Source: Dyella japonica DSM 16301 (GTDB lineage Bacteria; Pseudomonadota; Gammaproteobacteria; Xanthomonadales; Rhodanobacteraceae). Taken from it: a stretch of 64,000 nt of DNA. Shown here in pieces: positions 41,619-50,566 of this stretch. The notes beneath the pieces are model-generated. The model was not told the origin of the DNA, made no database searches, and was given only the letters and a program-made list of their open reading frames with translations. Location: assembly GCF_001010355.1 (NCBI RefSeq), contig NZ_JPLA01000025.1:1-64000 (forward strand), written 5' to 3'. Numbering within the stretch: position 1 is the stretch's first letter; each line of letters starts with the position of its first letter. Made by a program: the position numbers and the translations under genes.

Positions 41619-44444
41619 GTGAAGCGTCCTATGCCCGAACCCGTCGTTGGCAGCACGCAGATGGAATTTGCGCCCTCAAGCCCAGGCAGCTTGGGCGCCG
41701 CCATGAGGGATCTTGACTGGTCGCAGTCGCCCCTGGGCTTATCCAACACATGGTCTCCAAGCCTGCGCACCACGGTCGGCATGCTGCTGGCAGCGCAGGC
41801 GCAGATCGTGCTGTTCTGGGGACCGCAGTTCGTCGCGCTCTACAACGATGCGTATGCGCCCACCATCGGCGACAAGCATCCGCGCGCACTGGGGCGCCCC
41901 GCTGCGGAAAACTGGACGGAACTGTGGAGCGATCTTGAGCCCTTGCTGATGGGTGTGCGCACGACGGGCCGCACTTTCACCGCGGCCGACCGACCGTTCT
42001 ACATCGAGCGTCACGGCTACGGCGAAACGGTCTACTTCGATGTCTCCTATTCCGCTGTGCCCGAAGGGGATGGTTCGGTGGGCGGCGTGCTGTGCATCGT
42101 TTCGGAAACCACCGGCCGTGTGGTGAGCGCACGTCGACAGGCATCCCTGTTGCAACTGGAAGACTCGTTGCGCGATATCGTCGACGCGGACGGCGCCAAG
42201 GCCGTGGCGGTCGAACTGCTGCAACGCGAATTGTCGGTGGCATCGGTTCGCTATGCGGACATGGGCGACGGCCTGGCAGCCGACCCGTGCCGGCTCGATA
42301 TTCCCGTATCGCGCAACAACATCGCGGTGGGCGCCTTTCACGTCATCTATCCGGCATCGCGCCACTGGAACGACGACGACTCGCACTTTGCACGCTCGGT
42401 GGCCGAGCGCACCTGGTCGGCGTCCGAGCGCGCGCGGGCCGAAACACTGCTGCGCGAGTCCGAAGCCCGCCAGCGGCAGGATGCCGATCGCGTGCAGTTG
42501 GCGCTGTCGGCCGGTGCCATCATCGGTACCTGGATGTGGGATCTGCCGCGGGATCGCCTCACGGTGGACGAGAAGTTCGCGATCAGTTTTGGACTGGATC
42601 CCGCACTGGGCCGCGAAGGGCTGAACCTCGCGCAGGTGCTTGCCACCGTCCATCCCGACGACCGGCCGCGCCTGGAGCGTGCAATCGCCGAAGCCATCGA
42701 GCACGGCGGTCCGTATGCGCACCAGTACCGCGTGCGTCGCGCGGACGGCAACTACTACTGGGTCGAGGCCAATGGCCGCGTCGACCAGGGTGGCGACGGC
42801 AAGCCCGCGTCGTTTCCTGGCGTGCTGATCGATCTGGAAGAGCGTCGTCGCGCCGAACAGAAACTCGCGCTGAGCGAAGCGAAGTACCAGACGCTGTTCA
42901 ACGAGATCGACGAGGGCTTCTGCGTCATCGAGCTGCTGGACGGTCCGCAGGGGCCGCTGAGCGATTACGTGCACGTCGAGGCCAATCCCGCTTACAGCGT
43001 CAACACCGGCATTCCCCATATCGTCGGCAAGCGGGTGCGTGAGCTGATTCCCGATGAAGCCGGTGCGTGGGTGGCGATCTTCCGCCGCGTGCTGCTTACG
43101 GGCGAGGCGGTACGCTTCGAGCGCGAGCTGGCGGCGACCGGGCGTTACCTCGAGCTTGCCGCCTTCCGCATCGAGCCACCCGAGCGCCGCCAGGTAGCCG
43201 TGCTGTTCAAGGACGTCAGCGCACGCAAGCGCGCTGAGGACGAACTGCATCTGCTCAACCGCGAACTCTCCGAGCGCGTGGCGCAGGCCGTGGCACAACG
43301 CGAAGCGGCGCTGGCGCATGTGCACGAGATGCAGAAGCTGGAAACCATCGGCCAGCTCACCGGCGGCGTCGCGCACGACTTCAACAATCTGCTCACGCCC
43401 ATCGTGGGCGCGCTGGACATGGTGGCGCACATCCACGAGAACGACGAACGCACCCGCCGCCTCACCGGCGCAGGTCTGCAGGCGGCCGAGCGCGCACGCA
43501 CCCTGGTGCAGCGCCTGCTGGCCTTTGCGCGCCGACAGCATTTGCAAGCACGCCCGGTCAATGTGCGCCAGCTGGTGAACGGCATGGAGGATCTGCTGGT
43601 CCGATCGCTGGGACCGCAGGTGCAGTTGAAGATCGAATGCGTCGCCGGACTGCCCCTGGCGATCATGGATCCGAACCAGTTCGAGCTGGCGCTGTTGAAT
43701 CTCGCCGTGAATGCACGCGATGCGATGGTCGAAGGCGGCGCACTTACCGTGAGCGTCGACCTGGACAACGTCGCGCATCACGCCAAGCTCGCCGAAGGTC
43801 GCTACCTGCGCGTGTCCGTCTCCGATACGGGGGCAGGCATGGATGAGGACACCCTCAAGCGCGCCGTCGAGCCGTTCTTCACCACCAAGGCAAAAGGGCA
43901 GGGCACCGGACTGGGCCTGTCGATGGTGCATGGTCTGGCCGCACAGTCTGGCGGCGATTTCTCGCTCGCCAGCAGGCCAGGGCAGGGCACCACCGCCACC
44001 TTGTGGTTGCCCGCATCGACGCAGAGCGTGGACGAGCAGGCGGCGCTACCCGCGGTGACATCACTGCTGCGCCGTGGACAAGGCGCGCGCGTGCTGCTCG
44101 TCGACGACGAGGAACTGGTGCGTTCCGGCACCGCCGACATGCTCATGGATGCGGGTTACGTGGTGCGTCAGGCCGCGTCGGGCCACGAGGCGCTGGCGCT
44201 GTTGCGGGCAGGACTCGACGTATCCGTGCTGGTTACCGACTACGCGATGCCCGGCATGTCCGGCACCCAGCTGGCGAGCGAAGCCGTACAACTGCGCCCG
44301 GCCTTGCCGGTGCTGATGATCACCGGCTTCGCCTCGCTCAACGACGACACCGTCGCCGACCTGCCGCGCTTGTCCAAGCCGTTTCGTCAGCACGATATCG
44401 CCGATGTGCTGGCGGACCTGCTTGAAAAGAGTCAGGCGCGTTGA
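41619..44444 (+). CDS. PAS/GAF-containing hybrid histidine kinase
   Basis: A 941-residue soluble hybrid kinase. The N-terminal 170 residues, starting LDWSQSPLGLSNTWSPSLRT, form a PAS-like domain common before GAF. A GAF-like segment follows, then two PAS domains (TWMWDLPRDRLTVDEKF; FNEIDEGFCVIEL), and a coiled coil. HisKA reads LETIGQLTGGVAHDFNNLL, HATPase GQGTGLGLSMVHGLA, and a terminal receiver has Asp in VLVTDYAMPGMSG. No membrane helix. The start is GTG 41619 or ATG 41631; neither has a strong ribosome binding site. No partner gene. Confidence 0.88.
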   Translation: MKRPMPEPVVGSTQMEFAPSSPGSLGAAMRDLDWSQSPLGLSNTWSPSLRTTVGMLLAAQAQIVLFWGPQFVALYNDAYAPTIGDKHPRALGRPAAENWTELWSDLEPLLMGVRTTGRTFTAADRPFYIERHGYGETVYFDVSYSAVPEGDGSVGGVLCIVSETTGRVVSARRQASLLQLEDSLRDIVDADGAKAVAVELLQRELSVASVRYADMGDGLAADPCRLDIPVSRNNIAVGAFHVIYPASRHWNDDDSHFARSVAERTWSASERARAETLLRESEARQRQDADRVQLALSAGAIIGTWMWDLPRDRLTVDEKFAISFGLDPALGREGLNLAQVLATVHPDDRPRLERAIAEAIEHGGPYAHQYRVRRADGNYYWVEANGRVDQGGDGKPASFPGVLIDLEERRRAEQKLALSEAKYQTLFNEIDEGFCVIELLDGPQGPLSDYVHVEANPAYSVNTGIPHIVGKRVRELIPDEAGAWVAIFRRVLLTGEAVRFERELAATGRYLELAAFRIEPPERRQVAVLFKDVSARKRAEDELHLLNRELSERVAQAVAQREAALAHVHEMQKLETIGQLTGGVAHDFNNLLTPIVGALDMVAHIHENDERTRRLTGAGLQAAERARTLVQRLLAFARRQHLQARPVNVRQLVNGMEDLLVRSLGPQVQLKIECVAGLPLAIMDPNQFELALLNLAVNARDAMVEGGALTVSVDLDNVAHHAKLAEGRYLRVSVSDTGAGMDEDTLKRAVEPFFTTKAKGQGTGLGLSMVHGLAAQSGGDFSLASRPGQGTTATLWLPASTQSVDEQAALPAVTSLLRRGQGARVLLVDDEELVRSGTADMLMDAGYVVRQAASGHEALALLRAGLDVSVLVTDYAMPGMSGTQLASEAVQLRPALPVLMITGFASLNDDTVADLPRLSKPFRQHDIADVLADLLEKSQAR

Positions 44445-44470
44445 GCGGCGACGCACACCGGCCAGAGCAA

Positions 44471-44494
44471 AGAGCCCGGCGGGTGCCGGGCTCT
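44471..44494. terminator. Hairpin terminator between convergent genes
   Basis: agagcccggc pairs with gccgggctct around GGGT, a perfect 10-bp stem, and the flanks gagcaa/gctc extend it. It lies between the hybrid kinase (ends 44444) and the convergent Tyr/Gln-rich protein gene (ends 44524). No long T-tract. Confidence 0.8.
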
Positions 44495-44523
44495 GCTCAA
44501 ATCTTGCTGGGTGAGTTCACGGC

Positions 44524-44988
44524 TCAATAGCCGTCCTGGTATCCCTGCTGATAGCCCTGCTGGTAGCCGTCGCTGGGCTGCTGATAGATGACCTGCCCTT
44601 CCTGCGGCTGCTCGTACACCACCGTGGCCGGCTGGCGATAGACCACGGCAGGGGCCTGCTGGTAATACGTCGGCGCGGGTTGGTAGTAGGTCGGGGCAGG
44701 CGCCACCGCCTGGGTCACGATGCCGGCTATCGCCGTCGCAACAATCGCCCCGGCAATCCAGTTGCCTGCATTGCTGTGACCGCCGTGGTATCGGCCGTCG
44801 TGATGCCAGTCGCCGCGATCGCGGCCCCAGCCGCCTCGATCATGGTTCCAGTTGCCGCGATCATGGCCTCCGCGATAGCCGTTGTCGTGCCCCCAGCCAT
44901 CGCGCGCGGATGCAGCCATCGGCACCATCGCGGTGGTCGCCACCGCCAGGCCAAGCACTACGCGTTGAGCAAGTGCGAACTTCTTCAT
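44524..44988 (-). CDS. Secreted low-complexity His/Gly and Tyr/Gln-rich protein
   Basis: A 154-residue exported protein. The signal peptide ends at about residue 28 (AASA). The mature N-terminal part is rich in Asp, Gly, His, Arg and Trp (GNWNHDRGGWGRDRGDW). A hydrophobic segment at about 77-96 (WIAGAIVATAIAGIVTQAV) could be a glycine-zipper-like helix. The C-terminus is repetitive Gln/Tyr/Pro (PTYYQPAPTYYQQAP; GYQQGYQQGYQDGY). Similar proteins occur in Xanthomonadales with unknown function. CTAAG boxes lie 135 bases upstream. Confidence 0.75.
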   Translation of the reverse strand: MKKFALAQRVVLGLAVATTAMVPMAASARDGWGHDNGYRGGHDRGNWNHDRGGWGRDRGDWHHDGRYHGGHSNAGNWIAGAIVATAIAGIVTQAVAPAPTYYQPAPTYYQQAPAVVYRQPATVVYEQPQEGQVIYQQPSDGYQQGYQQGYQDGY

Positions 44989-45124
44989 GGCACACCTCCG
45001 TTGAACTGGAGTCGATGCTCGGGCTGCGGGGCTTAATGAGTACTGAAATTTCCTGCGATTCCGACCTCGCCTGCGATTCGGTTGCCTGCCGTTGTGCTTA
45101 TCGCTAGAAAATCGTCAAGCCACG

Positions 45125-45140
45125 CTTAGCGGTCGCTTAG
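45125..45140 (-). promoter_or_regulatory. CTAAG-N6-CTAAG box
   Basis: On the plus strand CTTAG occurs at 45125-45129 and 45136-45140 with a six-base spacer. On the minus strand, the sense for the secreted Tyr/Gln-rich gene starting at 44988, this reads CTAAG-N6-CTAAG. The same arrangement and orientation occurs before the TonB receptor gene (50516-50531). It resembles PmrA/QseB-type direct-repeat boxes. Confidence 0.6.
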
Positions 45141-45170
45141 TCGGGCTCGCAGCGCGTTTGGCACGCAGGG

Positions 45171-46562
45171 TCACGGACACAGCAACGGGATGGAAACGCG
45201 CACGCGCAGGCCCCGGCCAAACGGCGAGTCCAGCAGCTCGATGGTGGCGCGGTGCAGGCTGGCGGCCCGCGCCACGATGGAAAGGCCCAGCCCATAGCCC
45301 TCGCCGCGGCTGCCGGCTTCGCGATGGAAGCGGGCGAACACGGCATGGCGGCGCTCCAGCGGGATGCCGGGGCCGTTGTCGATCACTTCGAGCGTGGCTT
45401 CCTGCTGGTTCTGCACCACCGCCAGCTGGATGCGGCCGCCAGCCGGCACGTAACGCAGCGAGTTTTCCAGCAGGTTGCGCAGCAGGGCCACCAGGGCCGG
45501 CGCATAACCTTGCACGACCACGCGGCTGTCCTGCAGCACGAAACCCAGTTCCACACCGCGGCGCTGCAGGCCCGGCGTGAACTCCTTGACCACGCCGTCG
45601 GCCAGGTCGACCAGGTCCACCGCCTCAAACGGGCTCGACGCCGCGCCTGCCTCGAGCTTGGCCAGCGCGAGCAGCTGTTCGATGCGACGGCCCAGCGTGA
45701 CGACGCTGCCGTGCGCCCCGGCGAGGCTGTCCTGGATTTCGTCGGGATCGACGGTTTCCATGGCGCTCTCCAGGTTGAGCTGGATCGAGGCCAGCGGCGT
45801 GCGCAGTTCGTGCGCCACGTCGGCGCTGAAGCGGCGCTCGCGTTCCAGCGCGTCCTCCTGCCGGTCCAGCTGCTCGTTGAGCGCATTGAGCACCGGGCGC
45901 AGCTCACGCGGTGCGTCAGGTAGCACAATGCGCGCCCGGCTTCCCGGTTCGCGTGCGGACAGCGCCGTGGTGAGGCTGGCCAGTGGGCGCAATCCTCGCC
46001 CCACCGCCCAGCCGACCAGCAGCGCGAGCACGGGCAAGCCGAACAGGAACGGCAGGCCGTGATCCAGCCACAGCGTGTGCACGATGTCCTCGCGGCTGTC
46101 GTAGCGGTCGGCCACGCGGATCACGTAAGCGCTGTTCGGATCGACGTAGTTGAACACGCGCCACACGTGGTGCTGCTTCTTGAGGTCGTGATAGGCCGAG
46201 CGATCATCCGGTGTGGCCGGCAAGGTCATCAGGTTGATCGTGCCCAGCACCAGCTTGCCCTGGCGGTCGAACACCTGGAAACCCACTTCGGACTCGTGCG
46301 TGGCCACCTCGCCCTGCGCCGCCAGCACGCTCTTCTTCTGCACCGGCACCAGCAAGCCTTCGTGGCCGGCAAACGTCTGGACGCCGGCCTGCTGGATCAA
46401 GGTGGCGATGGTATGCGCCGCTTCGGCCAGGCGTGCATCGGACAGCACCGCCATTTCCGAGCTGGTGCGGCGAAAGCTGTAGAACGCCAGCGGCAGCAGG
46501 AACAACAACAGCAGCGCGATGATCATCCAGCGCAGGCGCCCGCGCAGGCTGGTGGGCCTCAC
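45171..46562 (-). CDS. QseC/PmrB-like sensor histidine kinase
   Basis: A 463-residue membrane kinase. TM1 is at about 11-30 (WMIIALLLLFLLPLAFYSF), a periplasmic domain of about 125 residues follows, TM2 is at about 160-180, then HAMP. HisKA reads DVAHELRTPLASIQLNLE and HATPase has NLLENSLRYVPAGG, DNGPGIP and EGYGLGLSIV. The GTG start at 46562 overlaps the stop of the regulator gene (GTGA). The wider open frame upstream covers the regulator in another frame and is not coding. Confidence 0.92.
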   Translation of the reverse strand: MRPTSLRGRLRWMIIALLLLFLLPLAFYSFRRTSSEMAVLSDARLAEAAHTIATLIQQAGVQTFAGHEGLLVPVQKKSVLAAQGEVATHESEVGFQVFDRQGKLVLGTINLMTLPATPDDRSAYHDLKKQHHVWRVFNYVDPNSAYVIRVADRYDSREDIVHTLWLDHGLPFLFGLPVLALLVGWAVGRGLRPLASLTTALSAREPGSRARIVLPDAPRELRPVLNALNEQLDRQEDALERERRFSADVAHELRTPLASIQLNLESAMETVDPDEIQDSLAGAHGSVVTLGRRIEQLLALAKLEAGAASSPFEAVDLVDLADGVVKEFTPGLQRRGVELGFVLQDSRVVVQGYAPALVALLRNLLENSLRYVPAGGRIQLAVVQNQQEATLEVIDNGPGIPLERRHAVFARFHREAGSRGEGYGLGLSIVARAASLHRATIELLDSPFGRGLRVRVSIPLLCP

Positions 46563-47224
46563 CGCGGGTCCCGCGGAATCATGTAGCCGAACGCGCGTAC
46601 GTTCTGGATGGTGTCGAAGCTCAGCTTGCGGCGCAGCGAGTGCACCAGTACATCGAGCGCGCCGTCGGTCACCTGGCGATCGCTGCCGTAGAGCGAACTC
46701 TCCAGCGTGTCGCGGCGCACGACGCGGCCGCTGCGTTCCATCAGGGTCTGCAGCAGCGACATCTCGCGTCGAGTCAGATCCACCTTGTCGCCACGGAAGG
46801 TGACTTCCAGCGTGGCCAGGTCCAGGCACAGCGCGCCGGCTTCGATCCGGTTGGCGGCCAGGCCCTGCATGCGGCGCGTAAGCGAACGGATGCGCGCGCC
46901 CAGCTCATCGAGATGGAACGGCTTGGTGAGGTAGTCGTCGGCGCCGGCATCGAGGCCATGCACGCGCGCCTGCACGGCATCGCGCGCGGTGAGGATGAGC
47001 ACGGGCGTGCGTATGTCGTTGCGGCGCGCCTCGGTGAGGATGTCCAGGCCATCCTTGCCGGGCAGGCCCAGATCGAGCAGCACCAGGTCGGCCGTCTGAT
47101 CCTGCATGGCGGCGATGGCCTGCGTGCCATCGGTGATCCACGTCACCGCGTACGACAGACGCTCGAGCGCGCGCTGGATCGCCGCGCCCAGTTCCAGATC
47201 GTCTTCCACCAGGATGATGTGCAT
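46559..47224 (-). CDS. QseB/PmrA-like OmpR-family response regulator
   Basis: A 221-residue response regulator: receiver with EDD near residue 7, phospho-Asp51 in LVLLDLGLPGKDG, KPF, and an OmpR-type winged helix (VDLTRREMSLLQTLMERSG, DVLVHSLRRKLSFD, VRAFGYMI). It overlaps the kinase gene by four bases. The acid phosphatase gene ends 150 bases upstream on the same strand, so a longer operon with the TonB receptor is possible. A likely ligand site is the CTAAG-N6-CTAAG box. Confidence 0.93.
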   Translation of the reverse strand: MHIILVEDDLELGAAIQRALERLSYAVTWITDGTQAIAAMQDQTADLVLLDLGLPGKDGLDILTEARRNDIRTPVLILTARDAVQARVHGLDAGADDYLTKPFHLDELGARIRSLTRRMQGLAANRIEAGALCLDLATLEVTFRGDKVDLTRREMSLLQTLMERSGRVVRRDTLESSLYGSDRQVTDGALDVLVHSLRRKLSFDTIQNVRAFGYMIPRDPR

Positions 47225-47373
47225 CGCATGCCTCGGCTACGAGAACGGCGGGCCGAGGGGCCCGCCGGGTCAGCGTTCGATTGTCTTGCTGTTTTGTTAC
47301 CGTCCCGGGTAAAGCTGCCCATCCCTGGGCAATCACAACTGCCCGCGGGCCATGCGGTGCCCGCGGACAGCTG

Positions 47374-48099
47374 CTACGGGGCCTTGGAAGAACTCGACGC
47401 CAGGCCGGCGGCGCGCAATTCCTCGCGGGCGGCCGCGAGATCGTGCTGCAGGGCCGGCGAAGCAAGCATGTCGGTGGCCAGCGCCTGGCCGAATTGGCGA
47501 CCGGCGTAGATGTCCTGCAGCGTGTGCACGCCCTTCACCACGCGACGCCAGCCGATATCGCGGGCGTGCTGCATCAGCGCGTCGGCATCCTGCGGAAACA
47601 GTTGCGCGAGCAGGATGGCGTCCACCGTGGCGCGGCTGGAATGACCGCTGGGATAGCCAAAGCTCTTCTTCGCCAACTCCTCCGGATGCATCGCGCAGTC
47701 CGAAGCGGGCGGGCAGGGGCGTACGCGCTTCCAGTGGTTCTTGGACAGATCCACCGCTTGCTTGGTCTCGTGCTCGGCTTCCTTGAACAGCGCGGCTACG
47801 TGCGGCAACTGGTCCGCGCGGAAGCCCGGGCCGATCACCGGGGCAAAGTCGAACGCGTTGAATTTCTCTTCCTGCTGCGCCTGGGCGAAGTCCGACGGCG
47901 ATCGCGCGGCGAAAGCGCGATCGGTGGCGGCGCGATCGGCCTGGTCTTCCGCGCTGCCCGGTGTGCTCGGCGGGGGCAAGGCGGACATCACGGCGTCGAC
48001 CTGGGCCGTGCTGAGGTAGACGTCGGCATGCACGTCCTTGGCAGCGGCCAGGGACGGTGCGATCAAGAGCAGTGCAAGGAGGGTGTGCCTGAACTTCAT
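47374..48099 (-). CDS. Periplasmic class A acid phosphatase (PAP2 family)
   Basis: A 241-residue exported phosphatase. Signal peptide to about residue 20. The three PAP2/vanadium-haloperoxidase motifs are present: KNHWKRVRP at 120-128, YPSGHSSRA at 149-156 and GWRRVVKGVHTLQD at 183-196, with His153 and His192. Class A non-specific acid phosphatases release phosphate from many esters. The ATG at 48099 has GGGAGA upstream. It starts 14 bases after the TonB receptor stop, so they are one transcript. Confidence 0.93.
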   Translation of the reverse strand: MKFRHTLLALLLIAPSLAAAKDVHADVYLSTAQVDAVMSALPPPSTPGSAEDQADRAATDRAFAARSPSDFAQAQQEEKFNAFDFAPVIGPGFRADQLPHVAALFKEAEHETKQAVDLSKNHWKRVRPCPPASDCAMHPEELAKKSFGYPSGHSSRATVDAILLAQLFPQDADALMQHARDIGWRRVVKGVHTLQDIYAGRQFGQALATDMLASPALQHDLAAAREELRAAGLASSSSKAP

Positions 48100-48113
48100 T
48101 GCGATCTCCCTCG

Positions 48114-50423
48114 TCACAGCGCCAGCGACACGGAAGCGAACCAGCTGCGACCCGGCAGCACGTAGTACGAACCCACGTTGCCGCTCACCGAGTTGATCAC
48201 CAGGTTGTGCGCGTCAAACAGGTTGTCCACCTGCAGGCGCAGCTTGTAGCTCTTGATCCACGAGCCGGTGACGTTCTGGCCATAGCCCACGCTCATCGCC
48301 GCCTGCCAGTAACCGCCGGTGCCGATGGTCGAGGTCACCGAAGAGGCCACGTCCGGATTGAAGCTGGAGTTGTACGCCTTCTGGCTGCCCGAGTACTTGT
48401 CGTACAGCGAGGCGAAGAAGCCGTTGTTTTCATACATCACGCCCAGTGCGGCGGTGCTGTCGGGCACATTGGGGATGTCGAGCTTGGAGCCCTTGAACGT
48501 CGCATCCTGCAGCGAGCCGTTGGCAAACACACTGGCGCCAGCACCCACGTAATAGGTGAGTTCGCCTTCGATGCCCTTGATGTACGCACCCTTGGCCAGG
48601 TAGTACACCGCATCGGTGGTGCCGGGCACGGTGGTGGAGAACTGGTAGTTCTTGAAGTTGATGAAATAGACGTCGGCATCGGCATTGAAGCGATCGGTCT
48701 TGTAGACCGTGCCGAACTGGTAGTTCATGGTCTGCTCGGGCTTGGTGTTGTTGAGCGTCGGGTCAGGCACGTAGAACTCGTTGAGGTTGGGCGTGAGCAT
48801 GCCCTGCGCCGCGGTGGCGTAGATGCTCCAGTCGTCGCGCAACAGATAGTTGGCGGTGAGGTAGCCCAGCGTCTTGTCCCAGCTCTGGCTGTAGTACAGC
48901 GGCGTCTTGCTGGTCTGGTTGATCGGCGCCTCGATGTCGCGGCTCACGTCGAAATACTTCACGCCCGGGGTGATGCTCAGGCCGTCGTACGCGTACCACT
49001 CGTACTCGGCGTAGAGCTGGCCGGTGTGCAGCTGGTCCTTCATCGTGTACTTGTACGGGCCGCTGTACACGCCCTTGCTGTTGAAGGTGCCAAAGGTCGA
49101 CGCGCCGGGCTTCACGTCGATGGCGCCGTCGCGGCCGTAGTCAATGGCGATGCTGCTGCGGTCGTTGTTGGTGTACTCGTACCAGCCGCCGGTGCGGAAC
49201 TGGCCGTGGTCGTCGGCATGCACCAGCTGGAACACGTCGCCCCAGGCGCGGTAATTGTTGATCTTGACGTAGCCGCCCATGTTGGTGGGCGATGCCTTGG
49301 TGCCCACATACGGGCTCTCGTGGCTGGTGTTGTCGTAGGCGTAGGTATAGACCTTGTTGTCCACCGACCAGGTGTCCGACAGCAGGCTGTGGATGCCCAG
49401 GTATTCCAAGTCGGTCTGCTTGGTCTGGAAGTTGTAGCAGGCGCAGTTGGTGCTGGTGGGATCGTTGTTGAGGCCGAAATTGCGGCCCAGCTGGTCGATC
49501 TGCTGCAGCGTCAGCGAGCTGAGGTTCGGGTTGTTGAAGCGGATGTAGTTGTAGTTGCTGAGGAAGGTGATCTCGGTGTTGTCGCCGATCGGCTGCACAT
49601 ATTTGATGTAGCCCGTCTTGCGCGAGGTGTCGCCGTCGGTCTTGGCCGTATCGGTGCTGATGTACTGCGCGCTGGCGATCAGCTTGCCGCCACCGAGGTC
49701 ATCGAGCTTGCCCGAGTTGATTTCCAGATGGGTCAGCGAGGTGTCGTAGCTGCCGAAACTCTGCGTCGGGATGAACGAGAACGAGTCGGTCGGGTCCTTG
49801 GAACTCAGTGCCACGGTGCCGCCGAAGGTCGCCTCGCCGATCGTGCTGGCGCTGCCGGGGCCGCGATCAATCAACACCTGGCCGATCATCTTGGCCGGGA
49901 AATAGCTGCTGGTGTGATGGCTGAAGTCGTTGGTGTCGCCAAACGGAATGCCGTCATAGGTGACGTTGAAGGAGTTGTCGTTGAAGCCGCGCAGCGTCAT
50001 CTGCTTGGATTCGCCCAGGCCCGGGCCCGCCGTGCTGACATTGGTCACGCCCGGCGCGATGGCGGCGATGGTGGCGTAGTCGGCGGTGGGCGCCACGTGG
50101 TTGCTGATCCAGTCCAGTCCGATCACCGACTGCGGCTGCGTGATGTTGAGGTCGGCCTGGGTCGGCGCCTGGGTGATCGCCGAGGTGGCGGCGGAACCCT
50201 GCACTTCAACTTCCTCCAGCTCCTTGGGCGCCTTCAAGGCATTGGCGCCGGGCTTGGACGCCGCCGCGTCGACCGGCGCGCTCGCCGCCGTGGTATCGGC
50301 GTCAGAGGCATGCACGGGCAGGCTCAGCGACAAGCTGGCGAGCAAGGCCAGCGCAACCGCGCTGGAAATAGGACGCAAGACAAGCTGCGACGCGTGGAAG
50401 CGCCGACGGAAAGAGGAAGACAT
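48114..50423 (-). CDS. TonB-dependent outer-membrane receptor
   Basis: A 769-residue receptor. The signal peptide ends at about residue 39 (PVHA). After a linker comes a TonB-box-like stretch (ELEEVEVQG) and the plug (PQSVIGLDWISNHV, GLGESKQMTLRGF, LIDRGPGSAS), followed by a 22-strand barrel ending in ASVSLAL, without the usual terminal Phe. Several Cys occur in an extracellular loop (STNCACYNF). It is co-transcribed with an acid phosphatase and is likely to import a phosphorylated or phosphate-linked compound, an inference. Confidence 0.92.
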   Translation of the reverse strand: MSSSFRRRFHASQLVLRPISSAVALALLASLSLSLPVHASDADTTAASAPVDAAASKPGANALKAPKELEEVEVQGSAATSAITQAPTQADLNITQPQSVIGLDWISNHVAPTADYATIAAIAPGVTNVSTAGPGLGESKQMTLRGFNDNSFNVTYDGIPFGDTNDFSHHTSSYFPAKMIGQVLIDRGPGSASTIGEATFGGTVALSSKDPTDSFSFIPTQSFGSYDTSLTHLEINSGKLDDLGGGKLIASAQYISTDTAKTDGDTSRKTGYIKYVQPIGDNTEITFLSNYNYIRFNNPNLSSLTLQQIDQLGRNFGLNNDPTSTNCACYNFQTKQTDLEYLGIHSLLSDTWSVDNKVYTYAYDNTSHESPYVGTKASPTNMGGYVKINNYRAWGDVFQLVHADDHGQFRTGGWYEYTNNDRSSIAIDYGRDGAIDVKPGASTFGTFNSKGVYSGPYKYTMKDQLHTGQLYAEYEWYAYDGLSITPGVKYFDVSRDIEAPINQTSKTPLYYSQSWDKTLGYLTANYLLRDDWSIYATAAQGMLTPNLNEFYVPDPTLNNTKPEQTMNYQFGTVYKTDRFNADADVYFINFKNYQFSTTVPGTTDAVYYLAKGAYIKGIEGELTYYVGAGASVFANGSLQDATFKGSKLDIPNVPDSTAALGVMYENNGFFASLYDKYSGSQKAYNSSFNPDVASSVTSTIGTGGYWQAAMSVGYGQNVTGSWIKSYKLRLQVDNLFDAHNLVINSVSGNVGSYYVLPGRSWFASVSLAL

Positions 50424-50515
50424 GGCGGCCCGAGTAGTGGCTGGAATCAGTGCACTAGCGTGGGTTCGCCGTTTGACAGTTCTGTTGCACCGGGGTGATG
50501 CGCAATGGCCGATTG

Positions 50516-50531
50516 CTTAGCGCGGACTTAG
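50516..50531 (-). promoter_or_regulatory. CTAAG-N6-CTAAG box before TonB receptor gene
   Basis: On the plus strand CTTAG lies at 50516-50520 and 50527-50531 with a six-base spacer (CGCGGA). On the minus strand it reads CTAAG-N6-CTAAG, 93 bases before the receptor ATG at 50423. The identical arrangement occurs at 45125-45140. A PmrA/QseB-type regulator is encoded in the same cluster. Confidence 0.65.
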
Positions 50532-50566
50532 GCAGGCCTTGGGCGGCAGGTCCTGCGCCGAGGTGC

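Noticed and set aside
48099-50498. Plus-strand open frame of about 800 codons opposite the TonB receptor
   Set aside because: Low-information His/Val/Ala-rich translation, no start signal, while the minus strand has plug and barrel motifs.
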